Below, piece by piece: positions 1 through 9,233 of a stretch of DNA of 64,000 nucleotides. The stretch's first letter is position 1. Each line of letters begins with the position of its first letter. Where the stretch lies: NCBI RefSeq assembly GCF_947500405.1, contig NZ_CANMRY010000007.1, positions 124,001-188,000 of the forward strand, in the 5' to 3' direction. Under the pieces are notes generated by a model. That model saw nothing but the letters and a program-made list of their open reading frames with translations. It did no database searches and was not told where the DNA came from. The DNA comes from an uncultured Maribacter sp. (lineage in GTDB: Bacteria > Bacteroidota > Bacteroidia > Flavobacteriales > Flavobacteriaceae). Position numbers and translations under genes: made by a program.

Positions 1-1464
1 AATACAGCTTTTATACCCAGTTGGTATTTTATGGATGGTTTTATGTCTAGTGTAGAGAAAAATAGGTTTTTAATAAATTATAGTTCTAGTGATTTAAAAC
101 CAGTGATTAAGGAAAAAAATCTAGAATCTTTAAATGTTAAAATTAAGAATAATGAAAATTCAATTTCGTATTCAGTAGCTAATATTCCGGCAGTAAGATA
201 TGAAAATTTAGGCCCTCCTTCTAATGAGCTTGCTCCAAAAATAATGGTTAGGTTAAACGATTTTCATTACGAGGGGTATAATGCACATGTTGAAAATTGG
301 GAGCAATTAGGATCTTGGATGTATAACAATATACTAAAAGGAAGAGATGAACTTCCTGAGTCTGTGAAGCAACATGTTAATGAACTTGTGAAAGATGCTG
401 ATACTAATTTAGAGAAAGCTAAAATAGTCTATGAATATATGCAAAGCGTTACTAGGTATATAAGTGTGCAAGTTGGAATAGGAGGTATACAACCAATTTT
501 AGCTTCGCAAGTTGATAGGGTTAAATATGGAGATTGTAAAGGGCTTTCTAATTATACACATTCATTATTAGATGCTGTTGGTGTAGAAAGTTACTATGTG
601 CATGTTGAAGCAGGTAGAGATAAAGTCGACTTTGATGAAGAATTTCCATCATTAGAGCAAGGGAATCATGCAATTTTAGCAATTCCAAATGGCGATGATT
701 ATACCTGGATAGATTGTACTTCGCAAACTCATCCCTTTGGTTTTGTAGGAGACTTTACAGATGATAGAATGGTTTTAGTAATGAAGCCAGAGGGAGGAGT
801 AATAGTTAGAACTCCTGTTTATATAGAAGAAACAAATTCTCAAAAAATTGAAGGAAAAATAGAGTTGTTAAGTAATGGAACTTTAAAAGCAAAGGCGATT
901 ATAGAAACTACGGGTATTAAATATGATAATAGGTTTAATATAGAAAATGAGGATAAAGAAGAAGTTTTAGAGCATTATCAAAATCAATGGTCTACTATAA
1001 ATAATCTTGTTTTAAAAGATTATAAATTTTCTAATAATAAATCAGAAGTAAAATTTTTAGAAGAAGTGTCTATTAGCGCAGAAAATTTTTCAAAACCTTC
1101 TGGAGGGAGAATCCTTTTCTGCGCAAATATTTTGAATAGGAATAATTTTGTTCCTAAAAGGTATCGCTCTAGAAAAATGCCTTTTAAAATTTCTCGTGGA
1201 TTTTTAGATATAGACTCGTATAAAATAAAAATTCCAGATGGTTATACTGTAGAGTCTTTACCTAATAAAAAAGAAATCTCATCTGAATTTGGAGATTATG
1301 TTGCCGAAGTGGTTATGTTAGAAGATGGTTCTTTAAAATATGAGCACCGATTTTTATTAAAATCAGGAAATTATCCTAAAGAAAAATATAATGATTATAG
1401 AAATTTTAGGAAAGAAGTTTCTAAAAGTGATAATGCGCAAGTAGTACTAATTAAAAAAGAATAA
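1..1464 (+). CDS. Transglutaminase-like (DUF3857-type) protein, 5' end outside window
   Basis: The reading frame is open from the first base of the window, so the N-terminus and any signal peptide lie outside; the first internal Met is at 31. The protein has a transglutaminase-like core. Counting from that Met, C169 (in YGDCKG), H213 (in GNHAIL) and D228 (in WIDC) fit the Cys-His-Asp catalytic triad. The C-terminal half is beta-rich with no recognised domain. Large exported proteins of this kind are common in Bacteroidetes, but their substrates are unknown. A second paralogue starts 23 bp downstream, so the two are probably cotranscribed. Family assignment is firm; enzymatic activity is inferred from the intact triad. 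Confidence 0.85.
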   Translation, partial: NTAFIPSWYFMDGFMSSVEKNRFLINYSSSDLKPVIKEKNLESLNVKIKNNENSISYSVANIPAVRYENLGPPSNELAPKIMVRLNDFHYEGYNAHVENWEQLGSWMYNNILKGRDELPESVKQHVNELVKDADTNLEKAKIVYEYMQSVTRYISVQVGIGGIQPILASQVDRVKYGDCKGLSNYTHSLLDAVGVESYYVHVEAGRDKVDFDEEFPSLEQGNHAILAIPNGDDYTWIDCTSQTHPFGFVGDFTDDRMVLVMKPEGGVIVRTPVYIEETNSQKIEGKIELLSNGTLKAKAIIETTGIKYDNRFNIENEDKEEVLEHYQNQWSTINNLVLKDYKFSNNKSEVKFLEEVSISAENFSKPSGGRILFCANILNRNNFVPKRYRSRKMPFKISRGFLDIDSYKIKIPDGYTVESLPNKKEISSEFGDYVAEVVMLEDGSLKYEHRFLLKSGNYPKEKYNDYRNFRKEVSKSDNAQVVLIKKE

Positions 1465-1487
1465 AACATAATATTTAAATATAATAC

Positions 1488-3515
1488 ATGAGCAATTTTA
1501 TAAAAGTAGTAGCCCTTTTATTTGTTTATACAACCAGTTCCTTTGCACAAGATGTTAAGTTTGGTAAAGTCTCAAAAGAAGAATTAAGTGAAAAAATATA
1601 TAAGAAAGACTCAACAGCAGATGCTGCAGTTTTATACCGGAAGATAAAAGTTTTTTTTAGCTATAGAGAAAACAATGGTTTTGTGATAGAAAGAGAAGTG
1701 CATGAGCGTATTAAAATTTATAATAATGGAGGTTTTAAATATGCTACTGTTATAGAAAACTTGTACGATAGAGGTGGCTCTAGAGAAAGTATTTATAATT
1801 TAAAAGCATATACTTTTAATTTAGTAGGAAATGAAATAGAGAAGACAAAATTAAAAAGTTCAGATACTTTTACAGAAGAATCTTCAAAATATTATACAAA
1901 AGAAAAGTTTACAATGCCTAATTTAAAAGAAGGTAGTGTAATAGAATATAAATATACTGTTAATTCCCCTTTTTATTCTTCTTTCAATGAAATTATATTG
2001 CAATATGATATACCTATTCTTGAACAAGAAATAAATGTTGCTATTCCAGAGTATTTTACGTTTAAGAATATAACAAAAGGTTATTTAGCTTATAATATTG
2101 AAAAAAGTAGTAAACCGGGAAGTATAACTTTTACCGATAAGAATAGAACTTCTGCTGGAGGAGGGATTGGAGGAGGAGCTATTAAAACAAATTTTACAAC
2201 ATCTAAATTAGACTATAATATAAATATATCTAAAGTTCATATGGTAAACGTCCCATCTCTTAAGAAAGAGTTGTATGTTAATAGTATGAATAATTATAGA
2301 TCTGCTATTAAATATGAATTGCAATATGTTAAGTTCCCAAATTCAAGTCTTGAAAATTATAGCAGTAGTTGGGAAGATGTAGTCAAAAAGATTTATAAAA
2401 ATGAAGAATTTGGAAACCAGTTAAATTTTAAAAAATACTATAAAAGTGATTTAGAAAAAGTAGTATTGGGTAAAGCATCTGAAAAAGAAAAAACAAATGC
2501 AGTGTATAGTTATGTACAATCTAGGATGAATTGGAACGGAATTAATGGGTATTATACAGATGAAGGAGTTAAAAAAGCATATGATTTAAAGGTAGGCAAC
2601 GTGGCAGATATTAATTTAATGTTAGTAAGTATGTTACGTAGTGCAGGATTAAATGCAAACCCCGTATTAGTTAGTACAAGAAGTAACGGTGTACCATTAT
2701 TTCCTACTAGGTATGGTTTTAACTATGTTGTTGCTTTAGTTAAGATTGAAGGAAAAAATATTTTCTTAGATGCGACAAGTAAATATAGTAAACCAAATAT
2801 GCTTCCTGTAAGAGCTCTTAATTGGGCTGGAAGGATTGTTAAAGAAGGAGGTTTATCAGCATCTATTTCATTGATGCCAGATTATACATCTTCGGAGAAT
2901 ATTATGATGCTGGCTTCCATTTCAAATACTGGTGATGCTGAAGGAAAAGTCAGAAGAGTATGTAAAGATTATATAGCTTATAATTTTAGAGCAATTAATT
3001 CAGACTTAAGTGAAGAGGATTATCTAGAAAAACTAGAAGAAAATTATAATGGAATTGAAATATCGGAGTATTCTATAAAAAATAAAGAAAAAGTTGGAAA
3101 ACCTATTTTAGAAAGTTTTAGTTTTAATGCGGAAGATGCTACAGAAATAATTGGCGATAAAATGTATTTGTCACCATTATTTTGGTTGTCGCAAACGGAA
3201 AATCCATTTAAAAAGGAGAATAGAGAGTATCCTATAGATTATGGGTATCCATGGGAAGATACATATTCTATAACTATTAAAATCCCAAAAGGATATAAGA
3301 TAGAGTCAGTTCCAGAATCATGCAATATTGTTATTGGAGATGATATAGGGCAATATATATTACTAATAGCTAAAACATCTGATGGTCTCCAAATAAAATC
3401 AGAGTTAAAAGTTAATCAAGCTATAATTTTTGCTACACATTATAAAGGATTAAAAGATTTTTATAATGCAATGGTAGAAAAACAAACAGAAAAAGTAGTT
3501 TTGTCTAAAATATAA
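1488..3515 (+). CDS. Exported DUF3857/transglutaminase-like protein with degenerate active site
   Basis: 675 aa. A signal peptide is visible (hydrophobic stretch about residues 5-18, then SFAQ before the mature chain). The N-terminal half resembles DUF3857 and the middle has the transglutaminase-like fold signature (ADINLMLVSMLRSAGL, then a PVLVSTR strand). The catalytic positions are changed: V372 stands where the Cys should be and Y413 where the His should be; only D428 (FLDATS) remains. It is therefore probably a non-catalytic binding or scaffold partner of the triad-bearing upstream protein. It lies between that gene and the MazG-like gene (5 bp gap), all on one strand, consistent with an operon. 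Confidence 0.85.
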   Translation: MSNFIKVVALLFVYTTSSFAQDVKFGKVSKEELSEKIYKKDSTADAAVLYRKIKVFFSYRENNGFVIEREVHERIKIYNNGGFKYATVIENLYDRGGSRESIYNLKAYTFNLVGNEIEKTKLKSSDTFTEESSKYYTKEKFTMPNLKEGSVIEYKYTVNSPFYSSFNEIILQYDIPILEQEINVAIPEYFTFKNITKGYLAYNIEKSSKPGSITFTDKNRTSAGGGIGGGAIKTNFTTSKLDYNINISKVHMVNVPSLKKELYVNSMNNYRSAIKYELQYVKFPNSSLENYSSSWEDVVKKIYKNEEFGNQLNFKKYYKSDLEKVVLGKASEKEKTNAVYSYVQSRMNWNGINGYYTDEGVKKAYDLKVGNVADINLMLVSMLRSAGLNANPVLVSTRSNGVPLFPTRYGFNYVVALVKIEGKNIFLDATSKYSKPNMLPVRALNWAGRIVKEGGLSASISLMPDYTSSENIMMLASISNTGDAEGKVRRVCKDYIAYNFRAINSDLSEEDYLEKLEENYNGIEISEYSIKNKEKVGKPILESFSFNAEDATEIIGDKMYLSPLFWLSQTENPFKKENREYPIDYGYPWEDTYSITIKIPKGYKIESVPESCNIVIGDDIGQYILLIAKTSDGLQIKSELKVNQAIIFATHYKGLKDFYNAMVEKQTEKVVLSKI

Positions 3516-3520
3516 GACAA

Positions 3521-3847
3521 ATGAGTATTACTGTAGCGCAAGAACAAGTAGACACTTGGATAAAAGAACACGGTGTTCGTTATTTTAATGAGCTTACAAA
3601 TATGGCACAACTTACAGAAGAAGTTGGTGAGGTTGCGCGTATTATAGCTCGTAGATATGGCGAACAAAGTGAAAAGGACTCGGACAAAAGTAAAGACTTA
3701 GGAGAAGAGCTGGCAGATGTTATGTTTGTAGTACTCTGTTTAGCAAACCAAACAGGTGTAGATTTACAACAAGCTTTTGATAAAAAGTTAGAATTAAAAA
3801 CAAAGCGCGATCATGATCGTCATCACAACAATAAAAAGCTGAAATAG
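3521..3847 (+). CDS. MazG-like nucleotide pyrophosphohydrolase
   Basis: 108 aa, all-alpha. It carries the MazG-type metal-binding acidic motifs: EEVGEVARII about residues 33-42 and GEELADVMFV about residues 61-70. The family hydrolyses (d)NTPs to NMP and pyrophosphate with Mg2+, usually as house-cleaning. It is single-domain and short, like the small MazG-related proteins rather than the two-domain E. coli MazG. The start ATG lies 5 bp after the preceding stop, suggesting translation from the same mRNA. Substrate preference cannot be read from the sequence. The C-terminus is His/Lys-rich. Confidence 0.85.
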   Translation: MSITVAQEQVDTWIKEHGVRYFNELTNMAQLTEEVGEVARIIARRYGEQSEKDSDKSKDLGEELADVMFVVLCLANQTGVDLQQAFDKKLELKTKRDHDRHHNNKKLK

Positions 3848-3850
3848 TAC

Positions 3851-3858
3851 TATATTTG
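3851..3858 (+). promoter_or_regulatory. -7 element upstream of aroA
   Basis: TATATTTG matches the Bacteroidetes -7 consensus TAnnTTTG exactly. It lies 26 bp before the aroA TTG start, giving a predicted leader of about 20 nt. No clear -33 TTG at the usual spacing was seen. Confidence 0.5.
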
Positions 3859-3884
3859 AAGTTCGTTTTTAATATACTATAGTT

Positions 3885-5114
3885 TTGAAATTACATATCT
3901 CCAAGCCAGTATCCAATTTAATAAAAGCAAATGTAAAAATTACGGGTTCTAAGAGTGAATCTAATCGTTCACTTTTATTACAAGCTTTATATTCCACTAT
4001 AAATATTAGTAATTTATCTAATTCAGATGATGCCGTTGTAATGGAAAAAGGACTACAAATAACCTCTGGAAAGGTAGATATTCATCATGCAGGTACAGCA
4101 ATGCGTTTTTTAACCAGTTATTTTGCTACGCAAGAAGGTAAAGAAGTTACTTTAACAGGTTCGCAACGTATGACAGAGCGCCCTATAAAGGTTTTAGTAG
4201 AAGCATTACAAAGCTTGGGAGCAGATATTTCTTATGTTAAAAATGAAGGTTACCCTCCAATACATATCAAAGGAAAAAAAATAACCAATAATAAGGTTAG
4301 TTTACCAGCAGACATTAGTAGCCAGTATATCTCTTCTTTATTGCTTACGGCGCCTAGTTTAGAAAACGGTATAGAGCTGGAGTTAGTTGGAAAAATAACT
4401 TCTGTTCCTTATATAAAAATGACATTAGCGCTTTTAAGTCAAATAGGAGTAGAAAGTAGTTTTGTAGGGAATACAATTACAGTTTCAACTAAAAAAGAAG
4501 TAGCGCCAACAAATTTGGTAGTGGAATCGGATTGGAGCTCAGCATCATACTATTATGGTTTAATTGCTTTAAGTGATGTAGGTTCGCAAATAACCTTATC
4601 GGCCTACAAAGAAAATAGTCTGCAAGGAGACAGTGTGTTAGCAAAAATATATACAGATTTTGGTGTACAAACTACATTTAAGGAAAATCATATTGTATTA
4701 GAAAAAATACAAAAAGAACAATTACCAAAAGTTACTATAGATTTAGCAAATGCTCCAGATATAGCGCAAACTATAGCAGTAACGTGTTTTGGATTAGGAA
4801 TTGCATGCCATTTAACAGGTTTACATACCTTAAAAATTAAAGAAACAGACCGTTTAGAAGCTTTAAACACAGAGTTATCTAAGCTTGGAGCAAATATTAC
4901 GGTTACAAATGAAACATTATCTCTAGAACCTTCAGAAAGTATAATTCCAAATGTAGCTATAGATACTTATAATGACCATAGAATGGCAATGGCATTTGGT
5001 CCTTTAGCATTAAAAACCAGCTTGTTTGTAAATGATGCGGAAGTGGTTTCTAAGTCTTACCCAGGCTATTGGGAAGATTTTAAAAACCTTGGGATAATAG
5101 TAAAAGAAGCATAA
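3885..5114 (+). CDS. aroA: 3-phosphoshikimate 1-carboxyvinyltransferase (EPSP synthase)
   Basis: 409 aa. It transfers enolpyruvyl from PEP to shikimate-3-phosphate, the sixth step of the shikimate pathway, in the cytoplasm. The N-terminal GSKSESNRSLLLQAL matches the shikimate-phosphate/PEP-binding loop (GSKS.SNR), followed by GTAMRFL and, near the C-terminus, KETDRLEAL and DHRMAMAF, all EPSP synthase signatures. The start is TTG: no ATG lies between the -7 element at 3851-3858 and the conserved N-terminus. It is shorter than many homologues (about 430 aa) but has all key motifs. Confidence 0.95.
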   Translation: MKLHISKPVSNLIKANVKITGSKSESNRSLLLQALYSTINISNLSNSDDAVVMEKGLQITSGKVDIHHAGTAMRFLTSYFATQEGKEVTLTGSQRMTERPIKVLVEALQSLGADISYVKNEGYPPIHIKGKKITNNKVSLPADISSQYISSLLLTAPSLENGIELELVGKITSVPYIKMTLALLSQIGVESSFVGNTITVSTKKEVAPTNLVVESDWSSASYYYGLIALSDVGSQITLSAYKENSLQGDSVLAKIYTDFGVQTTFKENHIVLEKIQKEQLPKVTIDLANAPDIAQTIAVTCFGLGIACHLTGLHTLKIKETDRLEALNTELSKLGANITVTNETLSLEPSESIIPNVAIDTYNDHRMAMAFGPLALKTSLFVNDAEVVSKSYPGYWEDFKNLGIIVKEA

Positions 5115-5137
5115 TTACCATTTAATTACGGTTTTAC

Positions 5138-5169
5138 TTGACAACCCCTCCCTTGAGGTTGTATATTTG
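5138..5169 (+). promoter_or_regulatory. Promoter of queA with internal inverted repeat
   Basis: A -33-like TTG (5138-5140) and a consensus -7 TATATTTG (5162-5169) are separated by 21 bp. Between them lies an inverted repeat, ACAACC (5141-5146) and GGTTGT (5157-5162), with an inner CCTC/GAGG pair. The repeat fills the spacer, so a protein bound there would block RNA polymerase. The predicted leader to the queA ATG is about 28 nt. Confidence 0.6.
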
Positions 5170-5203
5170 CCGTCTTGAAAAAACACAACTAAAAATTTTA
5201 TAA

Positions 5204-6253
5204 ATGAAATTATCAAACTTCAATTTTGAATTACCAGAGGAGTTATTAGCAGAATACCCTGCGGAACATAGAGACGAATCTAAGCTAATGGTAGTACATA
5301 GAGAAACCGGTAAAATTGAGCATAAAATGTTTAAGGACCTTATTAATTATTTTGATGAGGGAGATGTAATGGTGCTTAATAATACAAAAGTTTTTCCTGC
5401 TAGATTATACGGTAATAAAGAAAAAACTGGAGCAAGAATAGAAGTGTTTTTATTGCGTGAACTTAATGAAGAGCAGCGCTTGTGGGATGTTTTAGTAGAT
5501 CCTGCACGTAAAATACGTATTGGTAATAAGTTGTATTTTGGAGATGATGAAACTCTAGTAGCAGAAGTTATAGATAATACTACTTCTAGAGGAAGAACAT
5601 TACGTTTTTTATATGATGGTTCTTATTTAGATTTTAGAAGAAAACTTAGAGATTTAGGAGAAACACCACTTCCTAAATATATTAAAAGAGAAGTAGAAGA
5701 GAATGATGAAGAAAGATACCAAACCATATATGCAAAGCACGAAGGTGCTGTTGCAGCTCCAACGGCTGGTTTGCATTTCTCTAAACACTTATTAAAACGT
5801 TTAGAAATAAAAGGAGTAGACTTTGCAGAATTAACATTACACGTTGGTTTAGGAACTTTTAACCCAGTAGAGGTAGAAGACTTGTCTAAGCATAAAATGG
5901 ATAGCGAAGAGTTAATTATAGATGAAAAAGCTACAGAAGTAGTTAATAATGCTAAGACTAATAAGCGAAAAGTTTGTGCAGTAGGAACAACTGCAATGCG
6001 TGGTTTAGAAAGTGCAGTATCATCGAACCAAACATTAAATACTTATGAAGGTTGGACAAATAAGTTTATTTTTCCTCCTTATGATTTTAGTATTGCAAAC
6101 TGTATGATTACTAATTTTCATTTGCCAAAATCTACCTTAATGATGATGGTATCTGCATTTGCAGGTCATGATTTAATGAAAAAAGCATATAAAGAAGCAA
6201 TTTTAGAAAGCTATAAGTTTTATTCTTATGGTGATGCTATGCTTATACTATAA
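5204..6253 (+). CDS. queA: S-adenosylmethionine:tRNA ribosyltransferase-isomerase
   Basis: 349 aa, the usual QueA length. It moves and isomerises the ribosyl part of SAM onto preQ1 at position 34 of tRNAs with GUN anticodons, making epoxyqueuosine. Signatures: [14 protein letters not shown] at the N-terminus, [26 protein letters not shown] about residues 185-194, [11 protein letters not shown], and the C-terminal [19 protein letters not shown]. Other queuosine genes are not in the window. It ends with a strong terminator 30 bp after the stop. Confidence 0.95.
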   Translation: MKLSNFNFELPEELLAEYPAEHRDESKLMVVHRETGKIEHKMFKDLINYFDEGDVMVLNNTKVFPARLYGNKEKTGARIEVFLLRELNEEQRLWDVLVDPARKIRIGNKLYFGDDETLVAEVIDNTTSRGRTLRFLYDGSYLDFRRKLRDLGETPLPKYIKREVEENDEERYQTIYAKHEGAVAAPTAGLHFSKHLLKRLEIKGVDFAELTLHVGLGTFNPVEVEDLSKHKMDSEELIIDEKATEVVNNAKTNKRKVCAVGTTAMRGLESAVSSNQTLNTYEGWTNKFIFPPYDFSIANCMITNFHLPKSTLMMMVSAFAGHDLMKKAYKEAILESYKFYSYGDAMLIL

Positions 6254-6282
6254 TTATATTCCTATTAAAAAGGAATAATTAG

Positions 6283-6325
6283 AATCCCTCTTTACATTGT
6301 AATATATTTAAAGAGGGATTTTTTA
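6283..6325 (+). terminator. Rho-independent terminator between queA and rlmN
   Basis: Perfect 12-bp stem, AATCCCTCTTTA (6283-6294) with TAAAGAGGGATT (6309-6320), 14-nt loop, then a T run. It ends about 10 nt before the rlmN start codon, so it may also act within an rlmN leader. Confidence 0.85.
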
Positions 6326-6335
6326 TCTAGTAAAG

Positions 6336-7373
6336 TTGGAAAAGAAAAAAGACATACGAGCACTTACAAAAGAACAACTAAGAGAATTCTTTGTTAAAAA
6401 CGGAGATAAAGCTTTTAGAGGTAACCAAGTCTATGAGTGGTTGTGGCAAAAATCTGCACATTCTTTTGAAGTAATGACTAATATATCTAAACAAACGAGA
6501 GATATGTTAGAAGCAAACTTTGTAATAAATCATATTAAGGTAGACCAAATGCAACGTAGTAGCGATGGTACTATAAAAAATGCAGTACGCTTGCATGATG
6601 ATTTAATAGTAGAGTCTGTTCTTATTCCAACAAAAACAAGAACAACAGCATGTGTGTCTAGCCAAGTAGGTTGTAGTTTAGATTGTAAATTTTGTGCAAC
6701 AGCTAGGTTAAAGCGTATGCGAAATTTAAATCCAGATGAGATTTACGACCAAGTTGTTGCAATAGATAATGAGAGTAGGTTATACTTTGACAAGCCTTTA
6801 AGTAATATCGTATTTATGGGTATGGGAGAGCCTTTAATGAACTATAATAATGTTCTTAAAGCAATTCAGAAAATAACATCTCCAGAAGGCTTAGGAATGT
6901 CTCCTAAGAGAATTACGGTATCTACATCTGGTGTTCCTAAGATGATTAAAAAAATGGCAGACGAGGAAGTTAAATTTAAACTTGCTGTTTCTTTACACTC
7001 TGCTATAGATGAAATTAGAACCTCTATAATGCCATTTAATGCCACTTTTACGTTAGCAGATTTACGAGAAGCACTACAATATTGGTATGCTAAAACAAAT
7101 AGTAGAATTACCTATGAATATGTAGTCTGGCAAGGTATAAATGACACAAAGAAGGATGTTGATGCTCTTGTTTCTTTTTGCAAATTTGCACCATCTAAAG
7201 TGAACTTAATAGAGTATAATCCTATTGACGATGGTATTTTTCAGCAAGCAGAAAATAAAGCTATAGAAATGTATGTATCTACTTTAGAAAAAAATGGGAT
7301 TGTAGTAACAGTTCGTAGGTCTAGAGGAAAAGATATAGATGCTGCTTGTGGGCAATTAGCAAATAAATCATAA
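6336..7373 (+). CDS. rlmN: 23S rRNA (adenine2503-C2)/tRNA (adenine37-C2) methyltransferase
   Basis: 345 aa radical-SAM enzyme that methylates C2 of A2503 in 23S rRNA and A37 of some tRNAs. The 4Fe-4S cluster ligands are C113, C117 and C120 (CSLDCKFC). Also visible are GMGEPLMNY, the SAM-binding ISTSG-like strand (TVSTSG) and the C-terminal RRSRGKDIDAACGQL, whose Cys is the methyl-carrying resolving residue. The start is TTG at 6336; the conserved N-terminal helix (LTKEQLREFF) begins within nine residues, leaving no later start. It directly follows the queA terminator with almost no room for its own promoter. Confidence 0.95.
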   Translation: MEKKKDIRALTKEQLREFFVKNGDKAFRGNQVYEWLWQKSAHSFEVMTNISKQTRDMLEANFVINHIKVDQMQRSSDGTIKNAVRLHDDLIVESVLIPTKTRTTACVSSQVGCSLDCKFCATARLKRMRNLNPDEIYDQVVAIDNESRLYFDKPLSNIVFMGMGEPLMNYNNVLKAIQKITSPEGLGMSPKRITVSTSGVPKMIKKMADEEVKFKLAVSLHSAIDEIRTSIMPFNATFTLADLREALQYWYAKTNSRITYEYVVWQGINDTKKDVDALVSFCKFAPSKVNLIEYNPIDDGIFQQAENKAIEMYVSTLEKNGIVVTVRRSRGKDIDAACGQLANKS

Positions 7374-7509
7374 ATAAACAGCTGTATTTGTAGCTAATAT
7401 CTTATAGACTTTTTTTTGTCTCGTTGTAATTCTAATTATCCCGTTATTAGACATATATTTTTCCTTAATTTAGAGGCGTATTATTTAATATATAAGAAAA
7501 CCGCAGTAC

Positions 7510-8487
7510 TTGAAAATAGTAGCACAAATTAAAGAGCCTATAAATAAAGAAATGGAACTTTTTGAAAAAAAGTTTCGGGACTCTATGACCTCTAAGGTTG
7601 CGTTGCTAAATAGAATAACATACTACATAGTTAATAGAAAAGGAAAACAAATGCGACCAATGTTTGTTTTTTTAACTGCAAAATTATTAAATAACGGTAC
7701 TGTTAATGAACGTACCTACCGTGGCGCATCTGTAATAGAGCTTATACATACAGCCACTTTGGTACATGATGATGTGGTGGATGAGAGCGATAAAAGACGT
7801 GATTTTTTTTCTATAAATGCACTATGGAAAAATAAAATTGCAGTTTTGGTAGGCGATTATTTACTTTCTAAAGGACTTTTACTTTCTATAGATAATGATG
7901 ATTTTGATTTACTTAAAATTATTTCTGTAGCCGTTCGCGAAATGAGCGAAGGAGAACTGCTCCAAATAGAAAAAGCAAGAAGATTAGATATAACAGAAGA
8001 TGTCTATTATGATATTATAAGAAAAAAAACAGCAACACTTATTGCCGCTTGTTGTAGTTTAGGAGCTTGCGCAGTACAACCAAATACAGAACATGTAGAA
8101 ATTTTTAGAAAATTTGGAGAGTTATGCGGAATGGCATTTCAAATAAAAGACGACCTTTTTGATTATGGTAGTACAGCAATAGGGAAACCTACAGGAATAG
8201 ATATTAAAGAGCAAAAAATGACACTTCCATTAATTTATGCTTTAAATAATTGTTCTAAAGCCGAAAAAAAATGGGTAATTAATTCTGTTAAAAACCATAA
8301 TAAGGATAAAAAAAGAGTAAAAGAAGTAATTGCATTTGTGAAAAGTAAAGGGGGACTAGAATATGCTGTTACTAAAATGTTGGCATTTAAAGAAGAAGCT
8401 TTAGAATTATTAGATTGTTACCCAGAATCTGAATATAAAAGTGCGCTAGAACTTATGGTAAATTATGTTGTAGATAGAAAAAAATAA
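7510..8487 (+). CDS. Polyprenyl diphosphate synthase (trans, long-chain)
   Basis: 325 aa. It extends allylic diphosphates with IPP to a long-chain polyprenyl diphosphate, in this lineage presumably for the menaquinone side chain. Both aspartate-rich motifs are present: HDDVVDESD (first, about residues 81-89) and KDDLFDYG (second, about 214-221), with GKQMRP near the N-terminus binding IPP. Product chain length cannot be fixed from sequence alone. The start is TTG. A 137-bp gap separates it from rlmN, and a perfect terminator follows the stop. Confidence 0.92.
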   Translation: MKIVAQIKEPINKEMELFEKKFRDSMTSKVALLNRITYYIVNRKGKQMRPMFVFLTAKLLNNGTVNERTYRGASVIELIHTATLVHDDVVDESDKRRDFFSINALWKNKIAVLVGDYLLSKGLLLSIDNDDFDLLKIISVAVREMSEGELLQIEKARRLDITEDVYYDIIRKKTATLIAACCSLGACAVQPNTEHVEIFRKFGELCGMAFQIKDDLFDYGSTAIGKPTGIDIKEQKMTLPLIYALNNCSKAEKKWVINSVKNHNKDKKRVKEVIAFVKSKGGLEYAVTKMLAFKEEALELLDCYPESEYKSALELMVNYVVDRKK

Positions 8488-8515
8488 AACCCTAAAGTGT
8501 AAATTTTAGGGTTTT
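8486..8515. terminator. Terminator after polyprenyl synthase gene
   Basis: Perfect 11-bp stem, AAAACCCTAAA (8486-8496) with TTTAGGGTTTT (8505-8515), 8-nt loop. The arms begin with A and end with T, so it could also work for minus-strand transcription arriving from the SIMPL gene. Confidence 0.75.
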
Positions 8516-8522
8516 ATTAAAG

Positions 8523-8537
8523 AAACGCCTTGCGTTT
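8523..8537 (-). terminator. Small hairpin, possible terminator of the SIMPL-domain gene
   Basis: AAACGC (8523-8528) pairs with GCGTTT (8532-8537) around a 3-nt loop. Read on the minus strand, downstream of the SIMPL stop at 8608, it is followed by a T-rich stretch. The short stem makes it uncertain. Confidence 0.35.
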
Positions 8538-8607
8538 TCTTAGAAATAGGCACACTATTACCAAGTATACAAGGCGCTCTTACAATTAACCAACCAAAGT
8601 AATTGTA

Positions 8608-9213
8608 TTATAAAAGTTCAAAAGTTACTGTAATGTGGTATTCTAAAGAATTTGTAGGAATAGTATAATACCATGTTGTATTTCTTTTTAAGGTATTGTT
8701 GTCACTAATATAAGTTACACCCCCTAATTTTTTACCAATTTTAGATGCAATCTTTTTTGCTTTTTCTTTAGCATTATCAAAAGCTTTTTTTGTATACTCA
8801 GCAGCTTGTTCTTCTGTAAATTCTGTTTTATAGGTGTATTCTAGTTTAGACACACCAAGAGAACGTACATTTAAGAATTCTTGCATAGCTTCTTCAGATG
8901 TTGTGGTAAATTCTAAAATAGTACCATCTTTTTCATACCCCATTAAATCGTAATGCAAATGGTTTTCTTTTAGGTTTGTTTTAGAAATACCGGCTTTTGT
9001 TAATTTGGCAAAGTAGCCAGATTTTATTTCATCTAACGTCATAGTTTGCGAATCGTAATAAACATTATTAAGACTAACCATCATCCTTGCATGGAAAACA
9101 GGTTTTGTTGGTACGGTATGTAAACCATTTACGTTAATAGTATTTCTTTTTTCTTGTGAATAACCTTTTATGGTTGCCATAATTACGAGTAATGCTATAA
9201 ATAATCTTTTCAT
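8608..9213 (-). CDS. Exported SIMPL (DUF541) domain protein
   Basis: 201 aa with a signal peptide (MKRLFIALLVIMATIKGYSQ). The body fits the SIMPL/DUF541 family: an early strand with INVNG, and the characteristic helix AFDNAKEKAKKIASKIGKKLGG about residues 144-165. These periplasmic or outer-membrane-facing proteins often appear in stress-related or envelope contexts, but no enzyme activity is established. It lies 20 bp downstream of a small membrane protein gene on the same strand and is probably cotranscribed from the regulated promoter near 9707-9775. Confidence 0.8.
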   Translation of the reverse strand: MKRLFIALLVIMATIKGYSQEKRNTINVNGLHTVPTKPVFHARMMVSLNNVYYDSQTMTLDEIKSGYFAKLTKAGISKTNLKENHLHYDLMGYEKDGTILEFTTTSEEAMQEFLNVRSLGVSKLEYTYKTEFTEEQAAEYTKKAFDNAKEKAKKIASKIGKKLGGVTYISDNNTLKRNTTWYYTIPTNSLEYHITVTFELL

Positions 9214-9233
9214 TTTGTATTAGTTTTATGTTC

